A stretch of DNA of 38,992 nt from Desulfobulbaceae bacterium UBA2262. Lineage in GTDB: Bacteria > Desulfobacterota > Desulfobulbia > Desulfobulbales > Desulfurivibrionaceae. Under the pieces are notes generated by a model. That model saw only the letters and a list, made by a program, of their open reading frames with translations. It did no database searches and was not told the origin of the DNA. The position numbers and the translations under genes were made by a program. The stretch is taken from positions 8,333 to 47,324 of the forward strand of contig DDXK01000097.1 of assembly GCA_002347185.1 (NCBI GenBank), in the 5' to 3' direction. Below are positions 8,212 to 16,594 of this stretch, piece after piece (position 1 is the first letter of the stretch; each line of letters begins with the position of its first letter).

Positions 8212-9552
8212 TCAGCTCTGATTCCGCAGGCGGGTGGCCAGATGTTCGACCTGGCCGCGGATGCTGCCGTTTCTCGCCACGGCCTCGGTGATGACCCGGA
8301 TGGAGTGGACCACCGTGGAGTGGTCGCGGTTGAAGGCCCTGCCGATCTCGGCGAGGGCCTCTTCGGTGAGCTTGCGGGCCAGGTACATGGAAACCTGACG
8401 CGGAAAGGCGACGCTCTTCTTCCGGGACTTGGACTGCAACTCGTCCACAGAGACATTGTACTGCTCGGCGATGAAATCACGGACCATGATGGCGGAGAGT
8501 TCGTTGCGGTGGCCGACGATGCCGGCGATGATCTCCTTGACCATGTCGAGGCTGGGCCTGGCCTTGAGCAGAGAGGACTTTGCCCTGAGGCCGACAATGG
8601 CGCTCTCCACCCGCCGGATGTCCCCCTGCAGCCGGTCGGCCAGGAACTCGACAATCTCGTCGGAAAGCTGCAGTTTGTTGTTCCTGGCCTTGCGCTCGAT
8701 GATCAGGGCGCGGGTACGGCGGTCGGGCGGATTGATGGTGGTGATCAGGCCCGAGGAAAGACGGGAGCGGATCCCGGCATCGAGATCCGGGATGCTGCGG
8801 GGAGGGACCGATCCGGTGAAGATCACCCGTTTGCCGCATTCCATCAGGACATCCAGGGCCTCGGCCAGCTCGGACTGGGTCTTGGTTTTCCCGGAAAGGG
8901 ACTGCACGTCCTCCATGAGCAGGACATCGCATTGGTGGTGGTACTTGTCCTTGAACTGCTCCATGGTGTTGTTCTTGAGATTTCTTACCATCTCGGCGGT
9001 GAGCTGCTGCGAGGTGACATAGTGCAGCCTGGTGCCGGGAGAATGGCCGGTGATATGGTGGGCCACCGCATGGGTGAGATGGCTTTTCCCCAGGCCGGTC
9101 CCGGCCTCGATGAAGAGACAGGGGCTCAGGGAGCTGTCGCCGTTGGCAATGGCCTCGCAGGCGGAATAGGCCAGGGCATTGCTGTCGCCGACCATGAACT
9201 CGGCGAAGGTATAGCGCGGGTGCAGGGTGCGCACCGAGGATCTGGCCATCGGCATGCTGGGCAGCCGAAGCTGCTCCTGCTTTTTTTCCGGCGCCGGCAG
9301 CAGGCAATGCGCCTCCCGGCCCTCGGCCACGGAGATGCGCAGAGAAAGCCCCTCCTGGCCAAGCTCGCGCAGGGCCTCGCCAATATGCGGGAAATAATTG
9401 TTTTTCACCCAGGAACAGAAATAGGGGTCCGGCCCGACAAGCGCGAGACTCCCCTCCTCGGCCAGGGAGCACTGCAAGGGTTCGACCCACAGGTTCATGT
9501 CGCTGCTTGAGAGCTTCCGCGACAAAACATCCTTAACTCTCTGCCAGAGCAT
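8212..9552 (-). CDS. dnaA: Chromosomal replication initiator DnaA
   Basis: Binds DnaA boxes at the origin and opens DNA for replication. Protein of 446 residues with all four domains. Domain I is helical (LWQRVKDVLSRKLSSSDMNLWV). A short domain II lies around residues 90-108. AAA+ domain III has Walker A GTGLGKS at 151-157, Walker B LLMEDVQSL and sensor I IFTGSVPP. Domain IV ends in the helix-turn-helix signature IGRAFNRDHSTVVHSI. The start ATG at 9552 has GAGGGG upstream at good spacing. Transcription runs away from a 670-bp gene-free stretch. Confidence 0.97.
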   Translation of the reverse strand: MLWQRVKDVLSRKLSSSDMNLWVEPLQCSLAEEGSLALVGPDPYFCSWVKNNYFPHIGEALRELGQEGLSLRISVAEGREAHCLLPAPEKKQEQLRLPSMPMARSSVRTLHPRYTFAEFMVGDSNALAYSACEAIANGDSSLSPCLFIEAGTGLGKSHLTHAVAHHITGHSPGTRLHYVTSQQLTAEMVRNLKNNTMEQFKDKYHHQCDVLLMEDVQSLSGKTKTQSELAEALDVLMECGKRVIFTGSVPPRSIPDLDAGIRSRLSSGLITTINPPDRRTRALIIERKARNNKLQLSDEIVEFLADRLQGDIRRVESAIVGLRAKSSLLKARPSLDMVKEIIAGIVGHRNELSAIMVRDFIAEQYNVSVDELQSKSRKKSVAFPRQVSMYLARKLTEEALAEIGRAFNRDHSTVVHSIRVITEAVARNGSIRGQVEHLATRLRNQS

Positions 9553-10221
9553 CCTTTTCCCCTCACCCCAAAGACAAGAAACAAGCTATTTTCACGAATT
9601 ACGAACGCTGAGAAAACGTATGGCAGGGTTTTTAAATGAAAAGCGCGGCGGCTGTCAAAACCGCTTTCAAGGGATTTTCCTCTTCGCCCCCCCAAAGTTT
9701 TCAACAGCCGCCAACCCCCCTTTTCCAGGGGAGGAATTGCCAATCAATCCGCTAACCAAGCATTTTTCGGCGACTTTTCCCAGCCATGGCAAAATGCGCA
9801 AAATTCCGTTCTTTTACCGTCGACCCCCAGGAAGAGTTTCTCATTTCATTAAGCGCTAAACCTCAACCTTTTCTCTTCATATCTCACGCTTGCTCCTATT
9901 ATCTCTTTTTTTCTCTTCACAAAACCTCCCTTTTCCACAGCCGCCCCGACATCAACCCGAACTTGCGATGTTTTCCTTTCCCGCCCCCGCGCCGGCCTTT
10001 CCGATAACACGAATTTATTTGGAGTGGCACGAAATCAACCCGCGCCGACCCTCTCCGCCCCCTGAAAAATGGCGGCGAACGCATTGACGCCCGCCAGCCT
10101 CCTGTGCCACAATAGGCCGACGTGCGACCGCCGGTGCCGGCAAAAAAACAGGTCTGCCGCAAGAAGCTGCCAGCAGGCGGCAGCCTGATTCGACGCAGCC
10201 CTTTTCCTCAGGAGGCCAGAG
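9553..10221. other. Gene-free region upstream of dnaA, weak oriC candidate
   Basis: About 670 bases without a supported gene. Composition is poorer in GC than the surroundings, with T-rich tracts at 9840-9935. TTTTCCACA at 9931-9939 differs from the DnaA box TTATNCACA at one position. TTTTCAACA near 9698 differs at two. A cluster of good boxes is not visible, so oriC is only a possibility based on position next to dnaA. The dnaA promoter must lie near its left end and that of the downstream respiratory operon near its right end. Confidence 0.3.
10083..10112 (+). promoter_or_regulatory. Candidate sigma70 promoter of the bd/multiheme operon
   Basis: TTGACG at 10083-10088 and CACAAT at 10107-10112, separated by 18 bases. 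The -10 box is weak. It lies about 110 bases before the first gene, which has its own AGGAGG ribosome site at 10209-10214. Confidence 0.35.
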
Positions 10222-11295
10222 ATGGACCCAGCAACGCTTATTCCCTCCCCCGACGCCATTCCAGTCCCCTGGGGGTATTTCCAGTTCCTGTTGATCCTCA
10301 CCTTTTTTCTCCATCTTCTCTTCATGAATGTCATGCTGGGAACCTCCTTCATCGCCCTGACCCGCGAGCTGCGCAGCCCGACGGCAGCGCCGCCTCCCTG
10401 CCGTGACCTTGCCAGCAAGCTCACCCACATCATCGCCTTCACCGTCAATTTCGGGGTGGCCCCCCTCCTTTTCCTGCAGGTCCTCTACGGCCAGTTCATC
10501 TACACCAGCTCCATCCTCATGGGCGCCTACTGGCTTTCCGTCGTCCCCCTCCTGATCCTGGCCTACTACGGCGCCTACCTCTACAAGATGCGCCACGACC
10601 TCACCGCCGGCAGCCGCAGGGGGACCCTGGCCCTGAGTCTTTGCCTCCTGCTCGCCATCGCCTTTCTCTTCGTGAACAACATCAGCCTCATGCAGAATCC
10701 GCAGAACTGGGACGCCTACTTTTCCCAGCCGGACGGCACCCTGCTTGCCCTGGCCGACCCGGCGCTCCCTTCGCGCTACCTGCACTTCCTCGCGGCCTCG
10801 GCGGCGGCGGGCGGCCTCTTCCTGGCAATCCTCGCCTGGTTCCGCCTGAAAAAAGGCGAACAGGGCGCGGCCAGGGAGCTTGGCGCGGGCATGAAATGGT
10901 TCACCTATGCCACCGTGGTTGAGGCGGGCACCGGCATTCCCTTTCTCTTCTCCATGCCCAGGGAGGTTCACCAGCTCTTTGTCGGCGGGGCGCTGCTCCC
11001 CACCCTTCTCTTCAGCGCCGCCCTGGTCGCCACCTTTCTCTGCCTCCGCTACGGAGCCCAGGAAAGGGTCTGGCCGGCAACCGCGGCCCTGGCCGTCACC
11101 ATCCTCTGCATGATCCTGGTCCGGGATCTGGCCAGGCAGGCCTACCTCGCCCCCTATTTCCATCCGGCCGACCTCGCGGTCAGCCCGCAATGGTCGCCCT
11201 TCCTCCTCTTCCTGGCCATACTCGTCGCCGGGGGCGGGGCGGTGGCCTACATGCTGAAGCTGGCCGCCAAGGCCGGCAGGGAGGTCCGCCCATGA
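10222..11295 (+). CDS. CydA-like membrane subunit (bd-superfamily, no c heme)
   Basis: Polytopic membrane protein of 357 residues with about eight hydrophobic helices and no CxxCH. The helix pattern and local strings resemble cytochrome bd subunit I rather than CydB. A His sits in helix 1 (LTFFLHLLFMNVMLG, compare the CydA high-spin heme ligand His). FLFVNNISLMQNPQNW resembles the CydA segment ANGWMQNP. LPSRYLHFLAASAAAGG resembles the CydA helix carrying the b558 His. The two conserved Glu of CydA helix 3 are not seen. The ATG at 10222 follows AGGAGG. Its stop overlaps the start of the next gene by the ATGA arrangement, which implies translational coupling and a stoichiometric complex. The bd kinship is recognised from motifs only and should be tested by structure comparison. 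Confidence 0.6.
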   Translation: MDPATLIPSPDAIPVPWGYFQFLLILTFFLHLLFMNVMLGTSFIALTRELRSPTAAPPPCRDLASKLTHIIAFTVNFGVAPLLFLQVLYGQFIYTSSILMGAYWLSVVPLLILAYYGAYLYKMRHDLTAGSRRGTLALSLCLLLAIAFLFVNNISLMQNPQNWDAYFSQPDGTLLALADPALPSRYLHFLAASAAAGGLFLAILAWFRLKKGEQGAARELGAGMKWFTYATVVEAGTGIPFLFSMPREVHQLFVGGALLPTLLFSAALVATFLCLRYGAQERVWPATAALAVTILCMILVRDLARQAYLAPYFHPADLAVSPQWSPFLLFLAILVAGGGAVAYMLKLAAKAGREVRP

Positions 11296-13940
11296 ACTAT
11301 CCTGTCTGGCAGCTCGACTTTTTCGGCGGCGGCCTCACCATCGCCCTCATCGCCATCCTCCACGTCTACATTTCTCATTTCGCCATAGGCGGCGGCCTCT
11401 TTCTGGTGCTGACCGAGCTGAAGGCCTACCGGGAGAACTCACCGGAGATCCTCGAATACACACGGAGGCACACCAGGTTCTTCCTCCTCCTCACCCTGGT
11501 CCTGGGCGCCATCACCGGGGTGGGCATCTGGTTCACCATCGCCCTCATCGCCCCGGCCGCCACCTCCATCCTCATCCACAATTTCGTCTTCGGCTGGGCC
11601 ATCGAGTGGGTCTTCTTCGTGGGCGAGATCGTCGCCGTCCTTGTCTATTACTACACCTTCGGCCGCATGGACCGGCGCAACCACCTCATCATCGGCTGGC
11701 TCTACTTCATCTTTGCCTGGCTCTCCCTCTTTGTCATCAACGGCATCATCGCCTTCATGCTCAGCCCGGGCGAATGGCTCACCAGCGGCAACTTCTGGGA
11801 CGGCTTTTTCAACCCGACCTTCTGGCCGGCTCTCTTTTTCCGCACCTTCCTCTGTCTGATGCTGGCGGGGCTCTACGGCTTCCTCACCTCCACCGCCATC
11901 AAGGAAGAAGGACTGCGCCATACCATGGTCCGCTACTGCGCCACCTGGCTGCTCGCCCCCTTCGTCTTTTTCCTGGCCTCCGCCTACTGGTATGTGCAGA
12001 GCCTGCCGCCCGGCCCCAGAGCCTGGGTCCTCAACCTCGACTCCGCCATCGCCCCCTCCCTTTCCTTCTTCATCTGGGGCTCCCCCCTGCTCTTCCTCGG
12101 CGGCCTCCTCATGGCCATCCGCCTGCCGCAGCTCGCCAAGCGGACCCTGGCCGTGGTCCTGCTCCTGCTCGGCCTCGCCTACATGGGCTCCTTTGAGTAC
12201 ATCAGGGAAGGCAGCCGCCGGCCTTACACCATAGCGGACCACATCTACGCCAACGCCATCCTGGCCAGGGATCTGCCCACCGTGGCCGAAAAGGGCATCC
12301 TCGCCTCGGCCAGGTGGGTCGACAAGGAAATCACCGACGCGAACCGCCTTCTGGTGGGCAGACAGATCTACGATATCTTCTGCGCCTCCTGCCATTCCAT
12401 CGGCGGCCCCATCCGCGACATCAAAAAGCTCAGCGCCAAATATGCCTCTGTCTATGTCATGGAAGGCGAGATCAGCGGCCAGGGCAAGGTCATCGGCTGC
12501 ATGCCGCCCTTCCCGGGCACCCTTGCCGAGCGCAACGCCCTGGCCACCTTCATTGTCGAAGGGCTGCGGGGCAAAAAAAAGCCGCAGGCACAGCCCACTC
12601 TTTCGGCACAGCCACTCGCTCCCCTGCCCTTTGACCCTGAAACATCGCAATACCTCCTGCTTGCCTGGAACAATATGGGCATGCACTGCCTGACCGATGC
12701 GGACAGCCTCTTCAGCTTTCTGCCGCCGGCAAACAACCTGCACGCGCAGCTGATCAGGCGCGGTCCCACTCCGGAGGTGGTGACCGAGGGGGTGGTCATC
12801 ACCTACCAGGTGGAACCGGGCTTTGAGAATCCGGCCGGCAAGGTGGAGTTCTGGAAGTACCAGACGCCCCTTTACGGCACCAGCCAGCCTGAAAATATCG
12901 GCTTGAGCGGCAACGGCCTTGCCGGCACCATGACCCTCAATCCCGACAGCAAGGCCTTTGCCGCCGACAAGGTGCCGGTGGTTCCCTACCCGGCGGCCGG
13001 CGGCTATATGCCCTACCCCGCCTTCACCATCGAGGCGCGGGACAAGGCCACCAATACCCTTCTCGCCGCAACCCGCATGGTGGCGCCGGTCTCCACGGAG
13101 CTGGGCTGCAAGAACTGCCATGGCGGCGGCTGGAGCAAGGAGGTGGCCGGCATCTCTCCGGTTCCGACCAGGGATTTTCTCACCGTGCATGACCGCTTCA
13201 ACAAAACAAAGCTCCTCGCTGCGGCCAGGGCCGGCAAGCCGCTGCTCTGCCAGAGCTGCCATCCCGACCCGATTCTCAATGCCGCCGGCAACCCGAAACT
13301 CCTCAACCTGCCGGCGTCCATCCACGGCTGGCACGCCAACTTCCTCACCGGCCGCGGCGCCGAAGCCTGCGCCCTCTGCCATCCCAACAATCCCCAGGGC
13401 AGCACCCTCTGCCTGCGGGGCATCCACAACGAGCTCGGCCTCACCTGCGTCAACTGCCATGGCACCCTGGAGGATCACGCCCTCTCCCTGCTCCTGGCCG
13501 AGAAAAAAGCGGGCAAGCCCGGGGCGGATCGCCTGATGAAGCACCTCAAGCCGAGGAGCGTGGCTAGCCTTGAAGAGATCAAACCGCGCACGCCATGGCT
13601 CAACGAACCGGACTGCCTCACCTGCCATGTCGGCTTTGCCCCGCCGGAGACGGACACGGCCTTCAACGTCTGGACCGAAAGCGGCGACGAACTCTACCGC
13701 AACCGCCACGACGAGTCGGGCAGCATCCACTGCGCCGCCTGCCACGGCAGCCCGCATGCCATCTACCCGGCGACCAACCCTTACGAAAAAGAGCGGGACA
13801 ACTTCGGCCCCCGGCAGTACCAGGGCAACCCCTATCCCATCGGAGCCAACAAAAATTGCGCGGTCTGCCACACCGTGGAGATGGAGGAGGAGCTGCACCA
13901 CCCCAACTCCCTGGGCATGATGCGCAACAGCCGGGAATAA
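11292..13940 (+). CDS. CydA-like membrane domain fused to eight-heme c-type cytochrome
   Basis: Single chain of 882 residues. Residues 1-330 hold about eight or nine membrane helices with cytochrome bd subunit I features. These are a helix-1 His (IAILHVYISHFAIGGGLF), TGVGIWFTIAL, and GWAIEWVFFVGE with two acidic residues placed like CydA E99 and E107. The long quinol-binding Q-loop is absent. Residues about 355-430 form a monoheme class I-like c domain (CASCH 364-368, possible distal Met in GCMPPFPG). Residues about 445-600 are a non-heme domain starting LLLAWNNMGMHC. Seven further CxxCH follow at 606, 653, 693, 719, 775, 814 and 856. The c domains are expected in the periplasm. The ATG overlaps the upstream stop. 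I infer an electron-transfer complex between membrane b/d-type hemes and periplasmic hemes; direction and substrate are unknown. Confidence 0.75.
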   Translation: MNYPVWQLDFFGGGLTIALIAILHVYISHFAIGGGLFLVLTELKAYRENSPEILEYTRRHTRFFLLLTLVLGAITGVGIWFTIALIAPAATSILIHNFVFGWAIEWVFFVGEIVAVLVYYYTFGRMDRRNHLIIGWLYFIFAWLSLFVINGIIAFMLSPGEWLTSGNFWDGFFNPTFWPALFFRTFLCLMLAGLYGFLTSTAIKEEGLRHTMVRYCATWLLAPFVFFLASAYWYVQSLPPGPRAWVLNLDSAIAPSLSFFIWGSPLLFLGGLLMAIRLPQLAKRTLAVVLLLLGLAYMGSFEYIREGSRRPYTIADHIYANAILARDLPTVAEKGILASARWVDKEITDANRLLVGRQIYDIFCASCHSIGGPIRDIKKLSAKYASVYVMEGEISGQGKVIGCMPPFPGTLAERNALATFIVEGLRGKKKPQAQPTLSAQPLAPLPFDPETSQYLLLAWNNMGMHCLTDADSLFSFLPPANNLHAQLIRRGPTPEVVTEGVVITYQVEPGFENPAGKVEFWKYQTPLYGTSQPENIGLSGNGLAGTMTLNPDSKAFAADKVPVVPYPAAGGYMPYPAFTIEARDKATNTLLAATRMVAPVSTELGCKNCHGGGWSKEVAGISPVPTRDFLTVHDRFNKTKLLAAARAGKPLLCQSCHPDPILNAAGNPKLLNLPASIHGWHANFLTGRGAEACALCHPNNPQGSTLCLRGIHNELGLTCVNCHGTLEDHALSLLLAEKKAGKPGADRLMKHLKPRSVASLEEIKPRTPWLNEPDCLTCHVGFAPPETDTAFNVWTESGDELYRNRHDESGSIHCAACHGSPHAIYPATNPYEKERDNFGPRQYQGNPYPIGANKNCAVCHTVEMEEELHHPNSLGMMRNSRE

Positions 13941-13970
13941 GAACGACGCGGCTCCCCCCGGCAAAGCGGC

Positions 13971-13999
13971 TTGACTTTTCAAAAACCATGCGGTACCCT
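13971..13999 (+). promoter_or_regulatory. Candidate promoter of DUF47-pit operon
   Basis: TTGACT at 13971-13976 and TACCCT at 13994-13999 with a 17-base spacer, about 65 bases upstream of the DUF47 start. The -10 box matches only partly. Confidence 0.35.
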
Positions 14000-14064
14000 C
14001 GCCCCACTTTTGCAAGCACGGGAGGGCTTATCTTCCCTGTTTATTTGAAAAAAAGGAGCCGGCA

Positions 14065-14736
14065 ATGAGCCTGATCACCGACCTGTTCGGCAAATCCCCG
14101 TTCGGCCCCCTGGTCCAGCACTCGAAAAAGGTGCATGAGTGCGTGGAGCTGGTCAAACCGCTGATGGATGCCCTCTTTCGCGAGGATTACGAGGAGATCC
14201 ACCGCCTGCAGGACCGCATCGCCAAGCTCGAATACGAGGCGGACTGCATCAAGCACGACATCCGCGAGCAGCTGACCAAGCGCTACTTCCTGCCGGTGGA
14301 CAAGGTCGACCTCGAACGCTTTCTCCGCAGGCAGGACCGGATCGCCGACTGCGTTCAGGATGTCGCCGTCATCCTCCTGATCAGAAACACCCGGATCCAC
14401 CCCTCCCTGCATCCCCAGTTTCACCAGCTCGTCGAGCAGGTGTTCCAGGTTACCGGCCTTTTGCTCAACGCGGCCGTCGAATTTCAGAACCTGGCCGAGG
14501 TTTCCTTTGCCGGCGCCGAAGCCAGGGTGGTGCTGGGCCTGCTCAAGGGCATCGGCGAGGAGGAATGGAAGGCGGACCGGCTGGCCCGCAGCCTGAGCCA
14601 GGCCCTCTATCGCCGGGAAGGCGAACTCGACCCCCTCACCATCATCTTCACTGAAAAAATCATCATCGCCCTGGGCTCCATCGCCAACGAAGCGGAAAAC
14701 GCCAGCGACCTGCTCAGAAACATGCTTGTGCAGTAA
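14065..14736 (+). CDS. DUF47/PhoU-like phosphate transport regulator (TIGR00153)
   Basis: Cytoplasmic all-helical protein of 223 residues, typical of the DUF47 family. The PhoU-like pattern is visible in VHECVELVKPLMDALFREDYEE, KLEYEADCIKHDIREQL and RQDRIADCVQDVA, where repeated acidic residues could bind metal clusters. These proteins almost always sit next to Pit-type low-affinity phosphate transporters and are thought to control them. That is the arrangement here, with pit starting 23 bases downstream. The start follows AAAAGGAGCC. Confidence 0.9.
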   Translation: MSLITDLFGKSPFGPLVQHSKKVHECVELVKPLMDALFREDYEEIHRLQDRIAKLEYEADCIKHDIREQLTKRYFLPVDKVDLERFLRRQDRIADCVQDVAVILLIRNTRIHPSLHPQFHQLVEQVFQVTGLLLNAAVEFQNLAEVSFAGAEARVVLGLLKGIGEEEWKADRLARSLSQALYRREGELDPLTIIFTEKIIIALGSIANEAENASDLLRNMLVQ

Positions 14737-14759
14737 CCCCCAGCCAACCGGGAACACTG

Positions 14760-16079
14760 ATGGACATTCTCCTTATCGCCGTTGCCGCCCTCCTCGGCCT
14801 CTACATGGCCTGGAACATCGGCGCCAATGACGTGGCCAACTCCATGGCCGATGCCGTGGGTTCCGGCGCCCTCTCCGTCAAACAGGCCGTTATCCTTGCC
14901 GGGATCTGCGAGTTCGCCGGCGCGGTGCTGGTCGGCTCCCACGTCACCGACACCGTGCGCAGCGGCATCGTCGATCCCAACATGCTCGCCGCCCTCCCGG
15001 GAATAACCCCGAGTGAAGCCGCGACCCTCATGGTCATCGGCATGACCGCCGCCCTGCTTTCCTCCGCCTTCTGGCTCCATTTCTCCTCCTGGACCGGCAT
15101 GCCCGTCTCCACCACACACTCCATCGTGGGCGCCATTGCCGGCTTCGGCATCGTGGCGGCGGGCTGGCACTCGGTCAACTGGCACAAGATGGGCCAGATC
15201 GTGGCGAGCTGGTTCATTTCTCCCATTGTCGGCGGCCTGCTCGCCTTTCTCCTCTTCAAGTTCATCAGCCACGCCATCCTCATGCAGGACCGGCCGGCCA
15301 GGGCGGCCATCAAGTACACCCCCTTCATCGTCTTCCTCATGGCCGGGGTCGTCACCCTGGCCACCATCTACAAGGGGCTGACCCATGTCATCAAGAACCT
15401 GGGCTGGATGAACGACCAGGTCTCCCTGCTCATCGCCCTGGGAATCTCCATCCTCAGCTGGATCGTCTCCAGCAGGCTGATCCGGAAAAAGCTTGAGGGC
15501 AAGGAAAGACTCCCCCTGCCCCAGCAGCTCGCCCTAGTGGAAGAAGTCTACACCCCCATCGTCATCGTCAGCTCCTGCGCGGTGGCCTTCGCCCATGGCG
15601 CCAACGACGTGGCCAACTCCGTCGGCCCCCTTGCCGCCGTGGCCCATATCGTCCAGAACGGCTCCATCGAGATGCAGGTGGGTGTCCCCTTCTGGATCCT
15701 GGCGCTGGGCGGGGGCGGCATCGTCCTCGGCCTGGCCACCTTCGGCTACAAGGTCATGGACACCGTGGGCACCAAGATCACCGAGATCACCCCCTCCCGC
15801 GGGGTGGCCGCCGACCTGGCCGCCACCGCCACGGTGCTGGTCTGCACCCGACTGAAGCTCCCGGTTTCCACCACCCATACCCTGGTGGGCGCCATCCTCG
15901 GCATCGGCCTGGCCCGGGGCCTGGGCGGCGTCAACCGGGCGGTGACCAGAAAAATCTTCGGCTCCTGGCTCTTCACCGTACCGGCCGCCGCCCTCCTCTC
16001 CATGCTTCTTTTTCTCCTTTGCCATCTCTTCTTCTTCGACCTGGTCAAGTCCGTCATCGAGACAAACGCCCGCTTGTGA
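14760..16079 (+). CDS. pit: Inorganic phosphate transporter, Pit family
   Basis: Low-affinity cation-coupled phosphate (or metal-phosphate) symporter of the inner membrane. The 439-residue protein has about ten to eleven membrane segments. The two inverted family repeats are clear: MAWNIGANDVANSMADAVGSG near the N-terminus and AFAHGANDVANSVGPLAAV around residue 280. The paired PVSTTHS and PVSTTHT motifs follow at about 117 and 370. It is probably co-transcribed with the DUF47 gene upstream. Confidence 0.95.
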   Translation: MDILLIAVAALLGLYMAWNIGANDVANSMADAVGSGALSVKQAVILAGICEFAGAVLVGSHVTDTVRSGIVDPNMLAALPGITPSEAATLMVIGMTAALLSSAFWLHFSSWTGMPVSTTHSIVGAIAGFGIVAAGWHSVNWHKMGQIVASWFISPIVGGLLAFLLFKFISHAILMQDRPARAAIKYTPFIVFLMAGVVTLATIYKGLTHVIKNLGWMNDQVSLLIALGISILSWIVSSRLIRKKLEGKERLPLPQQLALVEEVYTPIVIVSSCAVAFAHGANDVANSVGPLAAVAHIVQNGSIEMQVGVPFWILALGGGGIVLGLATFGYKVMDTVGTKITEITPSRGVAADLAATATVLVCTRLKLPVSTTHTLVGAILGIGLARGLGGVNRAVTRKIFGSWLFTVPAAALLSMLLFLLCHLFFFDLVKSVIETNARL

Positions 16080-16150
16080 GAGGCATCGCCCAAAGTCCCG
16101 GCAAGCCCGCCTTTACGGCAAAAGTTTGTCTACCCTAAAAAAATCATTGA

Positions 16151-16297
16151 CTCCCAATAGCAGTGCGGATACCTTGTGCTCGTGCGGCTGTGGGAGAGAG
16201 GCGGAGTGCCACTTGCCCCAAAAGTTAGCCTCCCTTAATTCTCTGGCACGGGAAGCTGAAGCCAGACCCGGTCTCTTCGCAGCCCACCTTTTTTTTG
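16151..16297 (+). promoter_or_regulatory. Structured leader upstream of feoAB, possible attenuator/riboswitch
   Basis: The 260 bases between pit and feoA hold no gene but several helices. CTCCCA (16151-16156) can pair with TGGGAG (16191-16196). TCTGGC (16242-16247) can pair with GCCAGA (16261-16266), and the loop CGGG (16249-16252) with CCCG (16267-16270), giving an H-type pseudoknot. A competing hairpin (16255-16280, inner stem AGAC/GTCT with loop CCG) uses the same GCCAGA bases and is followed by eight T at 16289-16296. Mutually exclusive helices ahead of a T-tract suggest transcription attenuation. The strings GCCACT, CGGGAAG and GAAGCCAGAC recall the 3' part of cobalamin riboswitches, but the rest of that consensus is not seen. 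Confidence 0.4.
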
Positions 16298-16339
16298 CAA
16301 CAGGATTTGCGCAGGCACCTATTCACCAGGAGGAGTTCC

Positions 16340-16573
16340 ATGGAGAGGCTGTTACTCAGAAAAATGGAAAAAGGACAGACAGGCACCGTCATCAGCGTGA
16401 AGGTCGGCGGCGAACTCGGCCGCCGCATCCGCGACATGGGCATCGTCCCCGGTACCGAGATCACCATCCAGGGCAGAGCCCCCCTCTTCGACCCGGTGGC
16501 CATTCGGGTCATGGACAGCACCCTGACCCTGCGCAACAACGAAGCGGATTACATCGAAGTGGAAATTGCCTGA
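16340..16573 (+). CDS. feoA: Ferrous iron transport protein FeoA
   Basis: Small SH3-like cytoplasmic protein of 77 residues that supports the FeoB ferrous iron transporter. Family features are KGQTGTVISVKVGGELGRRIRDMGIVPGTE and the C-terminal LTLRNNEADYIEVE. The ATG at 16340 has a strong AGGAGGAG ribosome site (16328-16334). An upstream in-frame alternative start lacks conserved sequence. It is 21 bases from feoB. Confidence 0.93.
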   Translation: MERLLLRKMEKGQTGTVISVKVGGELGRRIRDMGIVPGTEITIQGRAPLFDPVAIRVMDSTLTLRNNEADYIEVEIA

Positions 16574-16594
16574 CCGCACTCAAGGATGCAGAAT

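Noticed and set aside
11439..14015. Minus-strand open frame of 858 codons over the cytochrome gene
   Set aside because: Shadow of the bd/multiheme gene; no recognisable domain, and the plus strand has eight CxxCH and membrane helices in one frame.
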